Shown piece after piece: positions 33,850 through 44,882 of a stretch of DNA of 64,000 nt. A model generated the notes under the pieces. The model did no database searches. It saw only the letters and a program-made list of their open reading frames with translations, and was not told where the DNA came from. The stretch covers positions 87,412,001-87,476,000 of the forward strand of contig CP136892.1 in assembly GCA_034359265.1 (NCBI GenBank). Reading direction: 5' to 3'. The stretch's first letter is position 1, and every line of letters begins with the position of its first letter. The position numbers and the translations under genes are program-made. This DNA is from Canna indica. Lineage: Eukaryota; Streptophyta; Magnoliopsida; Zingiberales; Cannaceae.

Positions 33850-34200
33850 TGATCATGATGATAAACTTCTTTGATCTTTAGAGACATGGATCATATACTG
33901 TATCCTCAAGGTATAAAGTGACATTTCAGTTTTATCATCCCCCTTCTTCCGATTCTCATGATCACTTGACTAATAAGGATCTCTGGAAATCATTGTGGGA
34001 TCTTAAAGTGCCTAATAAAGTCAATATTCTTATTTGAAAATTATTACATGATGGAGTTCCTGTTTGCCAACGATTGAGGCAGTGGCTTCCTAATGTTAGC
34101 GATCTTTGCCCTAGATGCAATGGGGCAGTGGAAACTATTCAACATTGTTTTCTTCGTTGCTCCCATGTTTCTCACATTTGAGACAGACTTTATTACATCC
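33850..34200 (+). mobile_element. LINE fragment (zinc-binding end) fused to RLP4
   Basis: On the + strand, translations with two in-frame stops show the zf-RVT-type end of a LINE polyprotein (LWKSLWDLKVPNKVNIL, CPRCNGAVETIQHCFLRC). There is no poly(A) tail or target duplication. The fragment runs directly into the 5'-truncated RLP4, which suggests a deletion or recombination junction, not simple insertion. Confidence 0.75.
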
Positions 34201-34211
34201 AACAAGATTTT

Positions 34212-36121
34212 TGCATGGTGTCATACCTTCAGGGACTGGGAAAGATGAATTGCTCTTGCAGCAACAGGTGACAAGATTATCAAATCTTGACCTCAGTCGT
34301 AATTTTCTTTTCGGTGACTTGGCTTCTTGGCTTTTGCATATGACGACTAATTATCATAACTCATCAAAATTTTCCAACTTAAAATATTTGGATATGTCTC
34401 ATAATAACCTACATGGTAATTTGTCGGAGCTCCACTTTGCCGAGCTAACCAGATTACAGGCCTTAGTCTTGTCTGCCAATTCCGAATTGACCATAAATTT
34501 AGTAGATAAAAACTGGATCCCTCCATTCCAACTCAAGTCCATTGGACTTGCTTCTTGTGTGTTGGGTCCTCAATTTCCTAGATGGCTTCGCTCACAAAAA
34601 TTCATTTTGGATTTGGATTTATTTAATTCAAGCATAGATGACACTTTGCCCGATTGGTTGTGGACCATTTTTTCTCCCAACACCACTAGTATAAATCTCT
34701 CAAATAATAGGATACGTGGGAACCTACCAATTTCCTTGACAAATTTGACAAATTTATACTATTTTAACTTGAGTTGTAATCTATTTAATGGATCAATTCC
34801 TCTTCTGCCACCTACTCTGCATTTGCTAGATCTATCCAATAATTCTTTATCAGGATTACTACCATCAATCTTTCCATCAAGCCTATGTTTCCTAATCCTA
34901 TCATCTAATTATATTAATGGGAGCATGCCACTCGAGTTGTGCAATTTGGAGGATCTCGAGGTTCTAAATCTAGAGAACAACAAAATATCAGGAGAAATCC
35001 CTCGATGTTAGGGAGAAGCAACCGGAAATCTTCTATATATCAACTTGGGTAATAATAACCTCTCGGGAGAGGTTCCTAGTGCTATGGGAAACTTCGTCCA
35101 ACTTCAACTGTTGCAACTGAACAACAATAGTCTTCATGGTCTTATTCCATATATTGTCAATGAAAAATTGCAGTTCATTAAATTTTCTTGATATTGGAGA
35201 GAACAAATTATCAGGCAACATACCATCATGGATTGGACAGAGCTTTCCACTTCTACAAGTACTTCGATTGTGTTCAAATATGTTTTCTGGCAATATTCCT
35301 ACCGAGCTTGGACGGTTGAGCCATCTTCAAATCATCGACTTGCCAACAACAAACTATCAGGCCTTATTCCACCCTCCATTGGCAACTTCAATGAAATAAT
35401 CAACACGTCAGAGACAATGGTTTCCACAAAATTCGGTTTTGTTGTTAATGGTGATATTCTATCATACTACTTCTATCCAATGGAAAGTATAAGTATTAAC
35501 ACAAAGGGATGAACGAATAGCTATTCAACTATTCTCCAATATGTGAAGAGCATTGACCTTTCCAACAATAATTTGTTTGGAAATGTACCTCAAAGAATAG
35601 GAGCTCTTTTAGGCCTCCAAAATTTGAATCTATCAGGGAACAATTTACAAGGAGAGATTCTTGATTCTATTGGCAACATGAAATCTCTAGAGTCTCTAGA
35701 TCTATCATTCAATAAGCTATCCGGCATCATTCCTCAAAGCTTGTCCCAGTTGAATTCTTTGGAGCACTTGAACATGTCATACAATAATTTTTCTGGACAA
35801 ATACCATCAGGAAATCAACTTCAAACCCTTGTTGATCCTTCTATTTATGTGGGCAACACCTACCTCTGTGGACCTCCACTTAGCAAGAGCTGCTCAATTA
35901 ATGACAAGAATGCTACAAAGGAGGCTAATTATTCAGAGAAATCAAGGCATTATCTTAGCATGATAGTGGGCTTTGTGGTTGGACTATGGAGTGTATTTGT
36001 CATCCTGTTATTCAAGAACGATTGGAGGGTATTTTACTTTCGGTTGATTGACAAAATCTATGATGAAATTTATGTGCAAATTGTAGTTGTTGATGCTCCA
36101 TTTATGAGAAAATGGTGCTGA
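34212..36121 (+). pseudogene. RLP4: 5'-truncated LRR receptor-like pseudogene
   Basis: It starts abruptly within an LRR (HGVIPSG), so signal peptide, LRRNT and the first third of the LRRs are gone. A short foreign segment follows. Lesions compared with RLP1 and RLP3 are: TGG to TAG at 35009-35011; a 4-bp ATAT insertion near 35149-35155; a 1-bp deletion near 35340; and CGA to TGA at 35510-35512. The island, last LRRs, transmembrane helix (GFVVG) and tail are still legible, ending MRKWC at 36121. A restart at 34115 within LINE sequence is not a real start. Confidence 0.9.
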
Positions 36122-37810
36122 ACAATAAATCTAGTGTGGTGAAGATGGTTGTATCAATCAATTAATCGCACTTTAATTATTTTTTATGTGATCACTTGCA
36201 GCTTTCTTTATTCGTTGCTTTAATTATTATTTTTTGTAGAATAAATGAGGATTTTTATACATAAAATTAATTAATTGAGGAGATGCGATGATTAAAACTT
36301 TGAATGTGATAGTTTATATTCTCAACTCACACATGAATGGGATATTAAAACATTGGGTAAATCACACGGAACCCCCCTCGACTATAGTCAATGTGCGCAA
36401 AGACTACCTAAACTACCAAGTGTGCACAGAATCCCCCGTGACTACACTTTTTGTTCAAATAACCTCCCTCCGTTAGCAGGTTCGTTAGTAACGTAACAGA
36501 ATAACTTCCACGTGCGCAGAACCCCCCTCCCCCAGTGCCACGTGGCAGCATCTCCATCATCCATCTCATCTGACGGTCACAACTTCTTCTACCTATCCCC
36601 TTGCCCTAGACATCGTCGCTGCCACCACCACCACCTCCTCCTCCTCTAGATCTCCTCAAGGAGGAGGAGGAGGAGATGGTGGTGGTGGCGGTGGTGGGAG
36701 ATCTAGAGGAGGAGGAGAAGGAGAAGGAGGAGGAGGTGGTGGCGATGGGAGGAGGAGGAGGTGGAGGTTGTGGTGGTGGTGGTGGCAATGGGAGGAGGAG
36801 GAGGAGGTGGTGGTGGTGGTGGGAGATCTAGAGGAGGAGGAGAAAGAGGAGGAGATGGTGGTGGTGGTGGCGATGGGAGGAGGAGGAGGAGGTGGTGGTG
36901 GTAACGATGGGAGGAGGAGGTGGTGGTGGTGGCGGCGGCGGCGATATCTAGGGCAAGGGGATAGGTAGAAGAAGAAGTTGTAATCGTCGGATGAGATGGA
37001 TGGTGGAGATGCTATCACAATTAATAACTAAGTTTTTATAGATATTGATGATAAATTAATATTGTTACGATCTCTTTGATTGGATAACTAACCCACTAAT
37101 TTCATAGGTCAACCTATTGGCCTAATTAAAATGTTCAAGCTAAAATTGATGGTAATACACTCATCAAATTTTATAAGTCAACACCTTGAATATACTCCCT
37201 ATGTAGACTAGACTGAAGTATTACATATATATAATACGTAAGCTAACTATAAGGCAATGTATATAATTACATCCCTGCTTAACTTGTACACGATTTTGCA
37301 GATGGGCAGGAGAGGTTTAGCATGCATGTAATAATATTGTCAATGTATAAAATAATATTGTTTCATATACTATTAGCTATATATATATAAAATTAAATTG
37401 CATAAATATATTCTCTTTAGAGTTATAAGTTTCTTGCTTATCTCTTCCTCCGGTTTCAAAATGAAGTCCACTCAATGGAAGTGAATTGAGTGGATCTAGA
37501 CTGAATTGCTTTGTAATGATGTCATTGAAAGCTTTTTTTTCCGTAAAGATATATAGAAATTAAGGAGTGGGCAATTGCGCGCTTGAAATTTATCAATTAA
37601 TCCCACTTCAATTCTTTCAGTTTCACTTCCAGCTTTCTATATTCCTTACTTTTACACTGCAGGTTTTCTACAAAGTGTTTGAAATTATATTGAAATCCCT
37701 ACTCTGTTGAAGATATATTGATCATATAACTAATATACCTGTACATGTATATATCTTGCAGATAGGCAGAAGACGTTTAGCTGGAAACATATATTGAACA
37801 TATATGGATT
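36122..37810. other. RLP4 downstream region with tail-exon relics and a hairpin element
   Basis: The donor site after RLP4 has decayed. Acceptor and terminal-exon relics (TTTTGCAG/ATGGGCAGGAG at about 37300 and CTTGCAG/ATAGGCAGAAG at about 37763) show two tail units. Between them lies an inserted element (see the hairpin entry) beginning near 36355 with a run of ACGGAACCCCCCTC type. No gene is present. Confidence 0.65.
36548..37013. repeat. Inverted-repeat arms enclosing a GGA/GGT microsatellite
   Basis: About 65 bp at 36548-36613 (from AGCATCTCCATCATCCATCT) is the near-perfect reverse complement of 36944-37013. Between them is a purine-rich, strand-asymmetric tract of GGAGGA, GGTGGT and GATGG units. 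The Pro-rich frames on the - strand are artefacts of this repeat. The whole piece may be part of a larger mobile element starting near 36355. Confidence 0.8.
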
Positions 37811-38057
37811 TATGATCAGTAAAATGCAGATAAGGAAGAAGTGAGTTTGATGATCAGTAAAATGCAGCAAGAACCTCAAACGCAACTAATGCAGAAATAG
37901 ATTGTGTTTGTAGTCGCTTCAGTTTTTTGTTGTAATTTGGGCTTGTAAATTGTATACATGTGAAACTGCTCAGTAAAACGGAGGAAGCAGAATATTAACA
38001 AGAAAGCTTTCCCTAAAAAAAAGAGGAGAGTTGCAGTGAAGGAATCAGACTATCGGT

Positions 38058-38389
38058 GATACTTTTGAAAGTTACAAATACATGGGAAAACCAAATTAAT
38101 GACAATTAATTACAAATATTTGTTATTTGTTATGGGAAAACAAACATATATATGTTGCCTCTGGAATATATATATTTGCCTAATATATTTCTCAGAACTT
38201 GCATGGCTTCTGAATGCCTTTGTTTGGGAATCAGGTTGCTGCTCAAATTGATTTTTCATTGGCCCATGCATATGGTGAGGAAGACATGTCTACTCAAACT
38301 TCTCTAGTTAGCTCTTCAATAATGATATGAACAACACTAACAGAAAAATTAATCCTTATTAACTACTAGTTTATTTGTCTTAATTTGAC
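38058..38389. repeat. Local duplication, copy 1
   Basis: About 330 bp that recur at 39553-40712, where the second copy is interrupted by a LINE. Shared words include ACATGGGAAAACCAAAT, ACTTGCATGGCTTCTGAATG and CCCATGCATATGGTGAGGA. No gene. Confidence 0.85.
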
Positions 38390-38429
38390 GGCTTAATTAT
38401 ATTTTTGGTCTCTCAAAATATCATATTTT

Positions 38430-39548
38430 TTCCGTTTGATCCCTCTCACCTCTAGGCCAGAGGAGGGAGGTCTCGGCATTATTGATTTATCCTCTCACAA
38501 CCGCTCTCGACTCGGATTTGGAGACTATTATAGTCGTCTGGCATTCCCTGGCAGGATATTATTCTCAGCCTTTTTCCCAATATTGCATCTATTGGGCTCC
38601 TCCGCCCGTCAGGGTCTTTCACCGATCTGGAGAGGTATTTGTAGTCTTTTTGACTTTTTTTTCTATTTCTCTGAGATACGTGGCAGGGGAGAACTCTTCT
38701 TTCATCCTTGGCTTAACTGAGTCTAATTAAAAGACAAGTATTTGTTGCTCTTTTCTGCCGCACTCTCTAAGGATTTGTCCATCTCTGAGGCCAAAGTCGA
38801 TGACTCTTCGGGTTTGGTTCACAGTTGGAGCAACCAGTTTAGGCACTTGGTCCCATCCAGCCTCATCAGGAATTTGCTTACTGATTTGGCGCCCTTTAAC
38901 CATTGTTCGGGTTCTGATCAGATTATTTGGAAATGGACTGCATCCGACCTCTTTTCAACAAGCTCTCTCTATCGGTTTTTGAGCTTTCGGGGGGTTAGTA
39001 GCCCCAAGACTAAGTTTATCTAGCAGAAGGCTTGTCCCCCGGCTGTCTCCCTGCACAGCTGGCTCGTGGAGAAAGAACGCCTCTTGACCAAAGACATATT
39101 GCTATCCCGCAACATCCAGGTCCCCCTCTCGTGTATTCTTTGCAGCGGTCATGATGAATTCCACTCACACCTATTTCGTGATTGTTCCTACACTCGACGA
39201 CGTTGGGGTGTTTTTATTAGATTGCTCCTGCTTTCCCCTTTTCACTCGATTTCAAGCCTTGGGATGACCAATCCTCATGGAGTCTAGGAGAAGCTCGGAA
39301 ATTATTTCGTCTAGTAATGATCTGCAGGTCTAAGAGTGGCATGAAAGAAATCTTAGGGTTTTCGATAACAACTATCGCTCATTCTCAAAACTTGCCTCTG
39401 CCGCTGCGGCTTTGGTCTCCTTGTTACCCTAAAAGGGTGTTGGAGAACCCCTAGCCCGTCATTGTAGTTTTTTGTGCACTTACTTTGTATCATGTTCTCC
39501 CCCATCTTCACTCCTCTTAAATTGAATATATGTTTCTTTGTTTTTTAA
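38430..39548 (+). mobile_element. 5'-truncated LINE between the two local duplicates
   Basis: On the + strand, frames broken by shifts and stops encode the C-terminal part of a LINE polyprotein: the conserved EEGGLGIIDL motif; a WKWTASDLFSTSSLYR segment; and a zinc-binding end (SCILCSGHDEFHSHLFRDCS). The last 100 bp are AT-rich, ending in a short A-run near 39552. It is inactive. Confidence 0.82.
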
Positions 39549-39552
39549 AAAA

Positions 39553-40712
39553 TGATACTTTTCAAAGTTACAAAATACATGGGAAAACCAAATGACAATT
39601 AATTGCTAATATTTGTTATTTGTTATGGGAAAACAAACAAATATATGTTGCCTCTGGAATATATATTTTTGCCACATATATTTCTCAAAACTTGCATGGC
39701 TTCTTTTTTGAAATAAGATGTGAGGCTGAGGTTACACCATACATTTCATTAGATTTGAAATGTACATTCGTGCTAAGATACCAACACAGGCCTGTATCAA
39801 GGCAACCAAACAAGAATCTAAAAAGAAAGCTTCAAGTGGTCGCTAGATCACCCGGGGCAACATAAATAGCCTAAATAAAAGAGCGGTTAAGCCAATTCAC
39901 AACTCCTAATCATGCCCCCCCCACCCCACCCCCACCCCCCCCCCCAAACGCTGCCATCCTGAATCCAAGTCCAAAAATTGTGAGCCAACTTTACCATAGC
40001 CTCCACCCCTCCATGGTTTCCATTAAAGATCACATCGTTTCAGACCGTCCATGAACTCCAACACCATATCATATAAGCCAAAGTTCGAGTCACATTCCAA
40101 CCGTCCACCTCGGCAGGTGAAACCGAAATCACCTTGAAAGCCTCTAGATTGATCTTCCCCAAGAATTCCCGCCACCCATTGCTTAGAAGTTGACAAAGGG
40201 TGAAAAAAATGTTGGACCGACTCATTTGTATTCTTGCAAAAGACACACTATGTGTCCACAATGGGGCAATCATGCTTAATTAATAGGTCTTTGATTTGGA
40301 GCCTTTCTCTAAGTGCTAACCAAAGACGATTTTAATTTTCAACATATCCTGTCCCCTCCAAATATTACCTGATCTTTGAAGAATTTCTTTAATTTTTTTT
40401 AAAAACAAAGATAGAAAATCACAATAGATAATCATACTAGGAATCAAATCCTAAATTTCTAGGTAACTTACAACATGTTGCTACCAACTGTGCTACCCGC
40501 AGTTGGCAAGCCTTTCTCTAACTTGCATGGCTTCTGAATGCCTTTGTTTGGGAATTATCAGGTTGCTGCTCAAATTGATTTTTCATTGACCCATGCATAT
40601 GGTGAGGAAAACATGTGTACTCAAATATCTCTAGTTAGCTCTCCAGCAATGATATGAATAATTATAAAAAATTAATCCTTATTAACTACTAGTTTATTTA
40701 TCTTAATTTGAC
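39553..40712. repeat. Local duplication, copy 2, split by a LINE
   Basis: The left part (39553-39704) and right part (40520-40712) together match 38058-38389. The split occurs exactly at the target duplication of the LINE described next. Confidence 0.85.
39705..40519 (-). mobile_element. LINE fragment with exact 16-bp target duplication
   Basis: The insert is bounded by the direct repeat AACTTGCATGGCTTCT at 39689-39704 and 40520-40535. On the - strand it encodes a LINE tail (SNIFFTLCQLLSNGWREFLG, IWCWSSWTV). A C-rich run at 39917-39945 and an unrelated segment near 40380-40519 are included. The empty site is preserved in copy 1 at about 38198-38213. Confidence 0.85.
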
Positions 40713-40929
40713 TAAATACCGATATATAAATACTAGAATATTTATTTATTTATTATATTCAAAAAATAAAAATAAAATAGATTTGTTATACAAAATTTGT
40801 TTTTGCATGAAAATATTATTTCTTTTTTTATTTTAATATAAAATTTAAAGTACTTAATATGTATATATTTAAATCTTTAAATTAAAAAATTAATCAGAAG
40901 TATTATATATAGGTATTTATGCAATATCC

Positions 40930-41120
40930 GAAAAATTTCTATGGAGTCCCTCCTATAAGTGAACCTAGGATCATTTATACTGAACCTGAAGTAAGAGTGA
41001 ACATATATTGCAAACGAGTGAACCTAGCATTTTCACTCCATGTTCAATATTAATGATCATAGGTTCAATGTTAGTGAACCTAGATTCACTGATAGGAGAG
41101 GCTCCATAAAAGTTTTATTC
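40930..41120. mobile_element. Mutator-like MITE with 9-bp target duplication
   Basis: Flanked by GCAATATCC at 40921-40929 and 41121-41129. About 40-bp inverted ends share CTATGGAG/CTTTATGGAG, CTCCTAT and GTGAA(C/T)CTAGG words. Long imperfect inverted ends and 9-bp target duplication fit a non-autonomous MULE. No coding capacity. Confidence 0.82.
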
Positions 41121-41379
41121 GCAATATCCTCTATTTTCACCGGCATAGAGAAAGAACACTGTTCCATTTCGAATTCTCATCCTAATGCATTTAATTAAGA
41201 TAGTTTAAATATATTTAATTTTTTATAGTTTCACTTATTGTAGTTACTCACCTTAAATGAGGTTTTTGGAAAAAAAATATTTGTGTTTTATCAAAAATAA
41301 GATGAGTAACCAAAATAAAATAATTTCCAATTTTCAGAAATAAATTAAATAATATAAATTCTTGGACAATTACTAATTT

Positions 41380-42152
41380 ACTATTAAAAGACTTTGAATT
41401 TTAAGTCGTCTAAATTGTCTTGTAATTGAATGCATCATCTACTAAAAGATTTCGAGTTTTAAGTCGTGTAAATTGTCAAGTAATCGAAAGCATCACATCA
41501 CTTTGAAATGGTAATTTTAAAGAAATACAATTTGAAATTCAATTACTTATATATAAACAAGCAAAGGTGACTTATTTTGAGAAATAACAATAATAAAATC
41601 TTAATCTCATACTAGATGAATTCAACTATATGAATTCTCTATCTCCAGACCATTATATCCAAGGCTAGATCCACAACTATACCTAGTAAATATATATAGA
41701 TCATTAGACTTTATTTATCTTCATATAATTTTAGGACTACATTTATTATTCTTTCTATCTTTTACTAATAAACTATCATAATAAGCTATAAATAGAAAGA
41801 TGACGTACATCCATGCATTTTACTCTTTGGTTATATATATATAAACATATAATTAATGGATAAAGTAAGCTTTTGAATCACGCAGTGACTTGAAGAAGAC
41901 TTTGACTTTTATGTCGTGCATGTAAAATGTCACCTAGCTAGTTAAACACCTCAAATAATTTTTAAATTATATATTTAAAGCATTATCTCTGATAATGATA
42001 GAGTTTGATTTTTGTCATTTAGGTATACATAGACAGGCAAATAATTTACATGTATTTAATTATGACCACGAATAGTATATATGACTTGGAAATTTTAATA
42101 AGAATCTCAGGAAGAATTTTCTACTTTTGTTACTTTGCCGAGCAAATTAATT

Positions 42153-42191
<39 letters not shown>

Positions 42192-42440
42192 AATTAAGAG
42201 TTCCCCACGTACCTTTCATTTTCATGACAGATTAAATGAGATAAATCCTCTGACAATAACTCCTAAAAGACTTCAAAATTTATAAGCTGCGTAAATTATA
42301 AATTGTCATATAGTCAAAAGCGTCACCTCCTAAAAGACTTTGAAATTTTAGCCGTGTAAATTGTGGTATAATCGAAAGCGTCACATTATTTTAAAATGAT
42401 CATTAATTCTAAAATAATACACTTTGAATTTCAATTACTT
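41380..42440. repeat. Dispersed promoter-type repeats in AT-rich spacer
   Basis: Four or more degenerate copies of a 60-80 bp unit built on AAGACTTTGAATTTTAAGTC plus GTGTAAATTGTC(A/T)TGTAAT and AAGCGTCACAT (near 41391, 41443, 42266, 42330). The same unit occurs singly upstream of the RLPs (about 6487, 25272, 27306, 33570). No RLP follows directly here, so these may be promoter remnants. Confidence 0.6.
42157..42190. repeat. (TA)n microsatellite
   Basis: About 16 TA units. A short reading frame that runs through it (YIYIYI) is an artefact. Confidence 0.9.
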
Positions 42441-43330
42441 ATACATAGACAAGTAGAGATGACTTGTTTTGAGAAGCAACAATAACAAAATCTTAATTTC
42501 ATAGTAGGTGGAATCGACTATATATATGGACTCTTTATCTTCAAATCGTTCTGTTCAATGCTACAATGACGAGCATAGATGATTGTCTCTTCTCGAGGAG
42601 TTGATGCCTTAAGCAAGTTTGTGGAGCCCACTGCTTGAGTCATGTACCTCCGAAGTTGGTTAGATCTATACAATGAGAGCCATTCAAGTCGAGCCCGATG
42701 GAGGTGCATCTACCCTAGTTGGCTCTAATTCAACTCCATCGTATAATTAACATGGAACAATATATTACATTCATAATAATTTAATTTAATTTCAAACAAT
42801 ATAGAAGACAAGGTTATATATATATATATATATCATACCATGCTATTTCAATCTAAAATGGTAGTTGCTGTATAAAATTAAAACCATGACTTACTATTAA
42901 AAAATAAAATAAAAATAAAAACATAACAACTATTAATGGAAATAAAACTAAAATTTTTGATTTTATTAATTAATCTATAATATACAAGTAATATATAACT
43001 AAAATTATATAACTAATATATATATATAACTAATATATATATATATATAATATTATATTTGATGTATTTTAATATTATTACTGTATCAAAATCATGTATA
43101 ATTATAATATAATATAATATTGATGTGATATTATAATTAAAATGTAGATTGTTGAATCAAATAAAATATGAAAAGTTAATACCTTAAATATATGTTGTAA
43201 TTTACTCACTTTCATTTAAACATGTTTTTTTAAAAAATAAAAGAAATTTAATTTAAGCGTAATTTTTAACTTGAACTCTTTTTTTTTGCATAAATCAAGC
43301 AATATATAATCAAAATAGTACCAATAACTT
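42440..43330. other. AT-rich spacer without gene
   Basis: No supported coding frame. The 63-codon - strand frame at 42518-42709 has no recognised similarity. Several short TA runs are present. Confidence 0.5.
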
Positions 43331-43337
43331 TAAAATA

Positions 43338-43668
43338 CACTGCTACAAAAAAATAGACTTTTAGCAATAAATTGATTACTAATAAATTAATTTATTGATA
43401 TTACCAATAAATATACAAATATATAATTTGTTGGTATTGCTAACAAAATTACCAATACATTTGTTGGTAATTATCAATAAATGTATTTTTATCCATTGGT
43501 AATATCAACGAACATTGTAATATACGTTACAATGTCGGTTGGTAATACATAGCAGAGTATTACCAACATATTTACTAATGGATAATCTATTGGTAATGAT
43601 ATTACTAATAGATTTTTGATTATTATCAACGGATTTAATCCGTTGATAATACCTTATTTTTTGTAGTG
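43338..43668. mobile_element. CACTA-type MITE
   Basis: It begins CACTGCTACAAAAAAATAGA and ends ATTTTTTGTAGTG, giving CACT...AGTG termini. Both sides carry the 3-bp ATA expected for CACTA target sites. The interior has repeated ATTGGTAAT/ATTACCAAT words in both orientations, so it is highly self-complementary. Confidence 0.83.
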
Positions 43669-43801
43669 ATATAAATCGATTCAGAATTAGATTTCAAAAA
43701 TATTTTTTCTCATATTAAAATGTTCCAAATTTAAGAATAATAATATGTTGATCCGCATAATAGAATTGGCAAAAATATCTTTTTTGTGCAATTTCATATT
43801 T

Positions 43802-43803
<2 letters not shown>

Positions 43804-43859
<56 letters not shown>
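43804..43859. repeat. (TA)n microsatellite, about 27 units
   Basis: Uninterrupted TA dinucleotide run; likely length-polymorphic. Confidence 0.95.
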
Positions 43860-43860
<1 letters not shown>

Positions 43861-44048
43861 AACTTTGAGATTTTATGGCCGATTCTTTTATTTGTTCTAA
43901 TTGAATCAAGTAATAACATATTTATCTCAATTGTATAGTACCGTCTAATTTTAGTCAGCAACCCGTTAAATTGATAACGATGCGTGCTAATGTCTAATAA
44001 AAAAACATTTTTTTAATTAATTAATAACTTGATACTCTCTATCATCAT

Positions 44049-44420
44049 TAGGGGTGGCAAAATGGGTCAATCCGCAATTAGCGAGCCAGAAATTGGCGGC
44101 CCAGCTCGGTCCACGATATTTTGCGGGCCGCTCGGCCCGGCCCGCGAGTCCGCAAAATTTTGCAAATTTTTTTTCACAAAATTATGTTTTTTATACTCAT
44201 TATATTCGGTCCAACATCACTGATTCATCGCTGGGCTTAACATTAAACACATTCAAATGAAATGATTCGTAGGAATGACATTCAAGGCAAAATATACACA
44301 TTAGGGAGTTAGGGTTTCAAAATTAAAATATTAAATCAATTTAATTTTTTAATGCATGCGGGCCTAACGGTCCGGCCCGGCCTAATAAATTTATCGGGCT
44401 AATTTTTTTGCCCCGACTCA
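44049..44420. mobile_element. Possible hAT-type repeat with GGCCCGG-rich ends
   Basis: It starts TAGGGGTGGCAAAATGGG, a typical plant hAT-like terminal sequence. Sub-terminal GGCCCGGCCCGCGAG and GGCCCGGCCTAATAAA motifs lie at both ends. The right terminus and target duplication are unclear, so boundaries are approximate. Confidence 0.45.
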
Positions 44421-44882
44421 TAGTTATCGAGTCGTACTTTGTACCGTGCTATCATATCGTGCTCATTTTTGCCGAGTCTAGTCATCATCGTCGGCTAATT
44501 TTTTTAATTAAAGAAAGCCATGTCAACCGACAAAAGGAAATGCTGACATGGCTCTCTTTAATTTAAAAAATTAATAAGCAAGCCGAGAGTGATAAGAGGA
44601 ATTTTTAGGGTTATTTGTAATTAATTTAAAAATTATTTTTTTATTATATGTCAGCGAATTACATCATTAGTTTAACATGAAAATTTGACGACGAATACAA
44701 TTAAAGCAAATATGTTTGAACCTAATTCAATTGCAACGAATAAAAAAATTAATTAGAGTTGCGAAAAAACTTCAAAGTACATAATTTAGCTGCGTACAAA
44801 ACCCTAACTCGGCCTTTGGCCGCCCCTACCTCTCTGCGTGCGTCTTCACAATCTTACCCCTTCGATCGGCGTCAGTGGCAAG

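Noticed and set aside
36606..37018. Proline/serine-rich frame resembling a cell-wall protein
   Set aside because: It is the translation of a GGA/GGT microsatellite between inverted repeats.
43804..43859. Possible origin or scaffold-attachment function of TA runs
   Set aside because: Simple (TA)n microsatellite; no further evidence.
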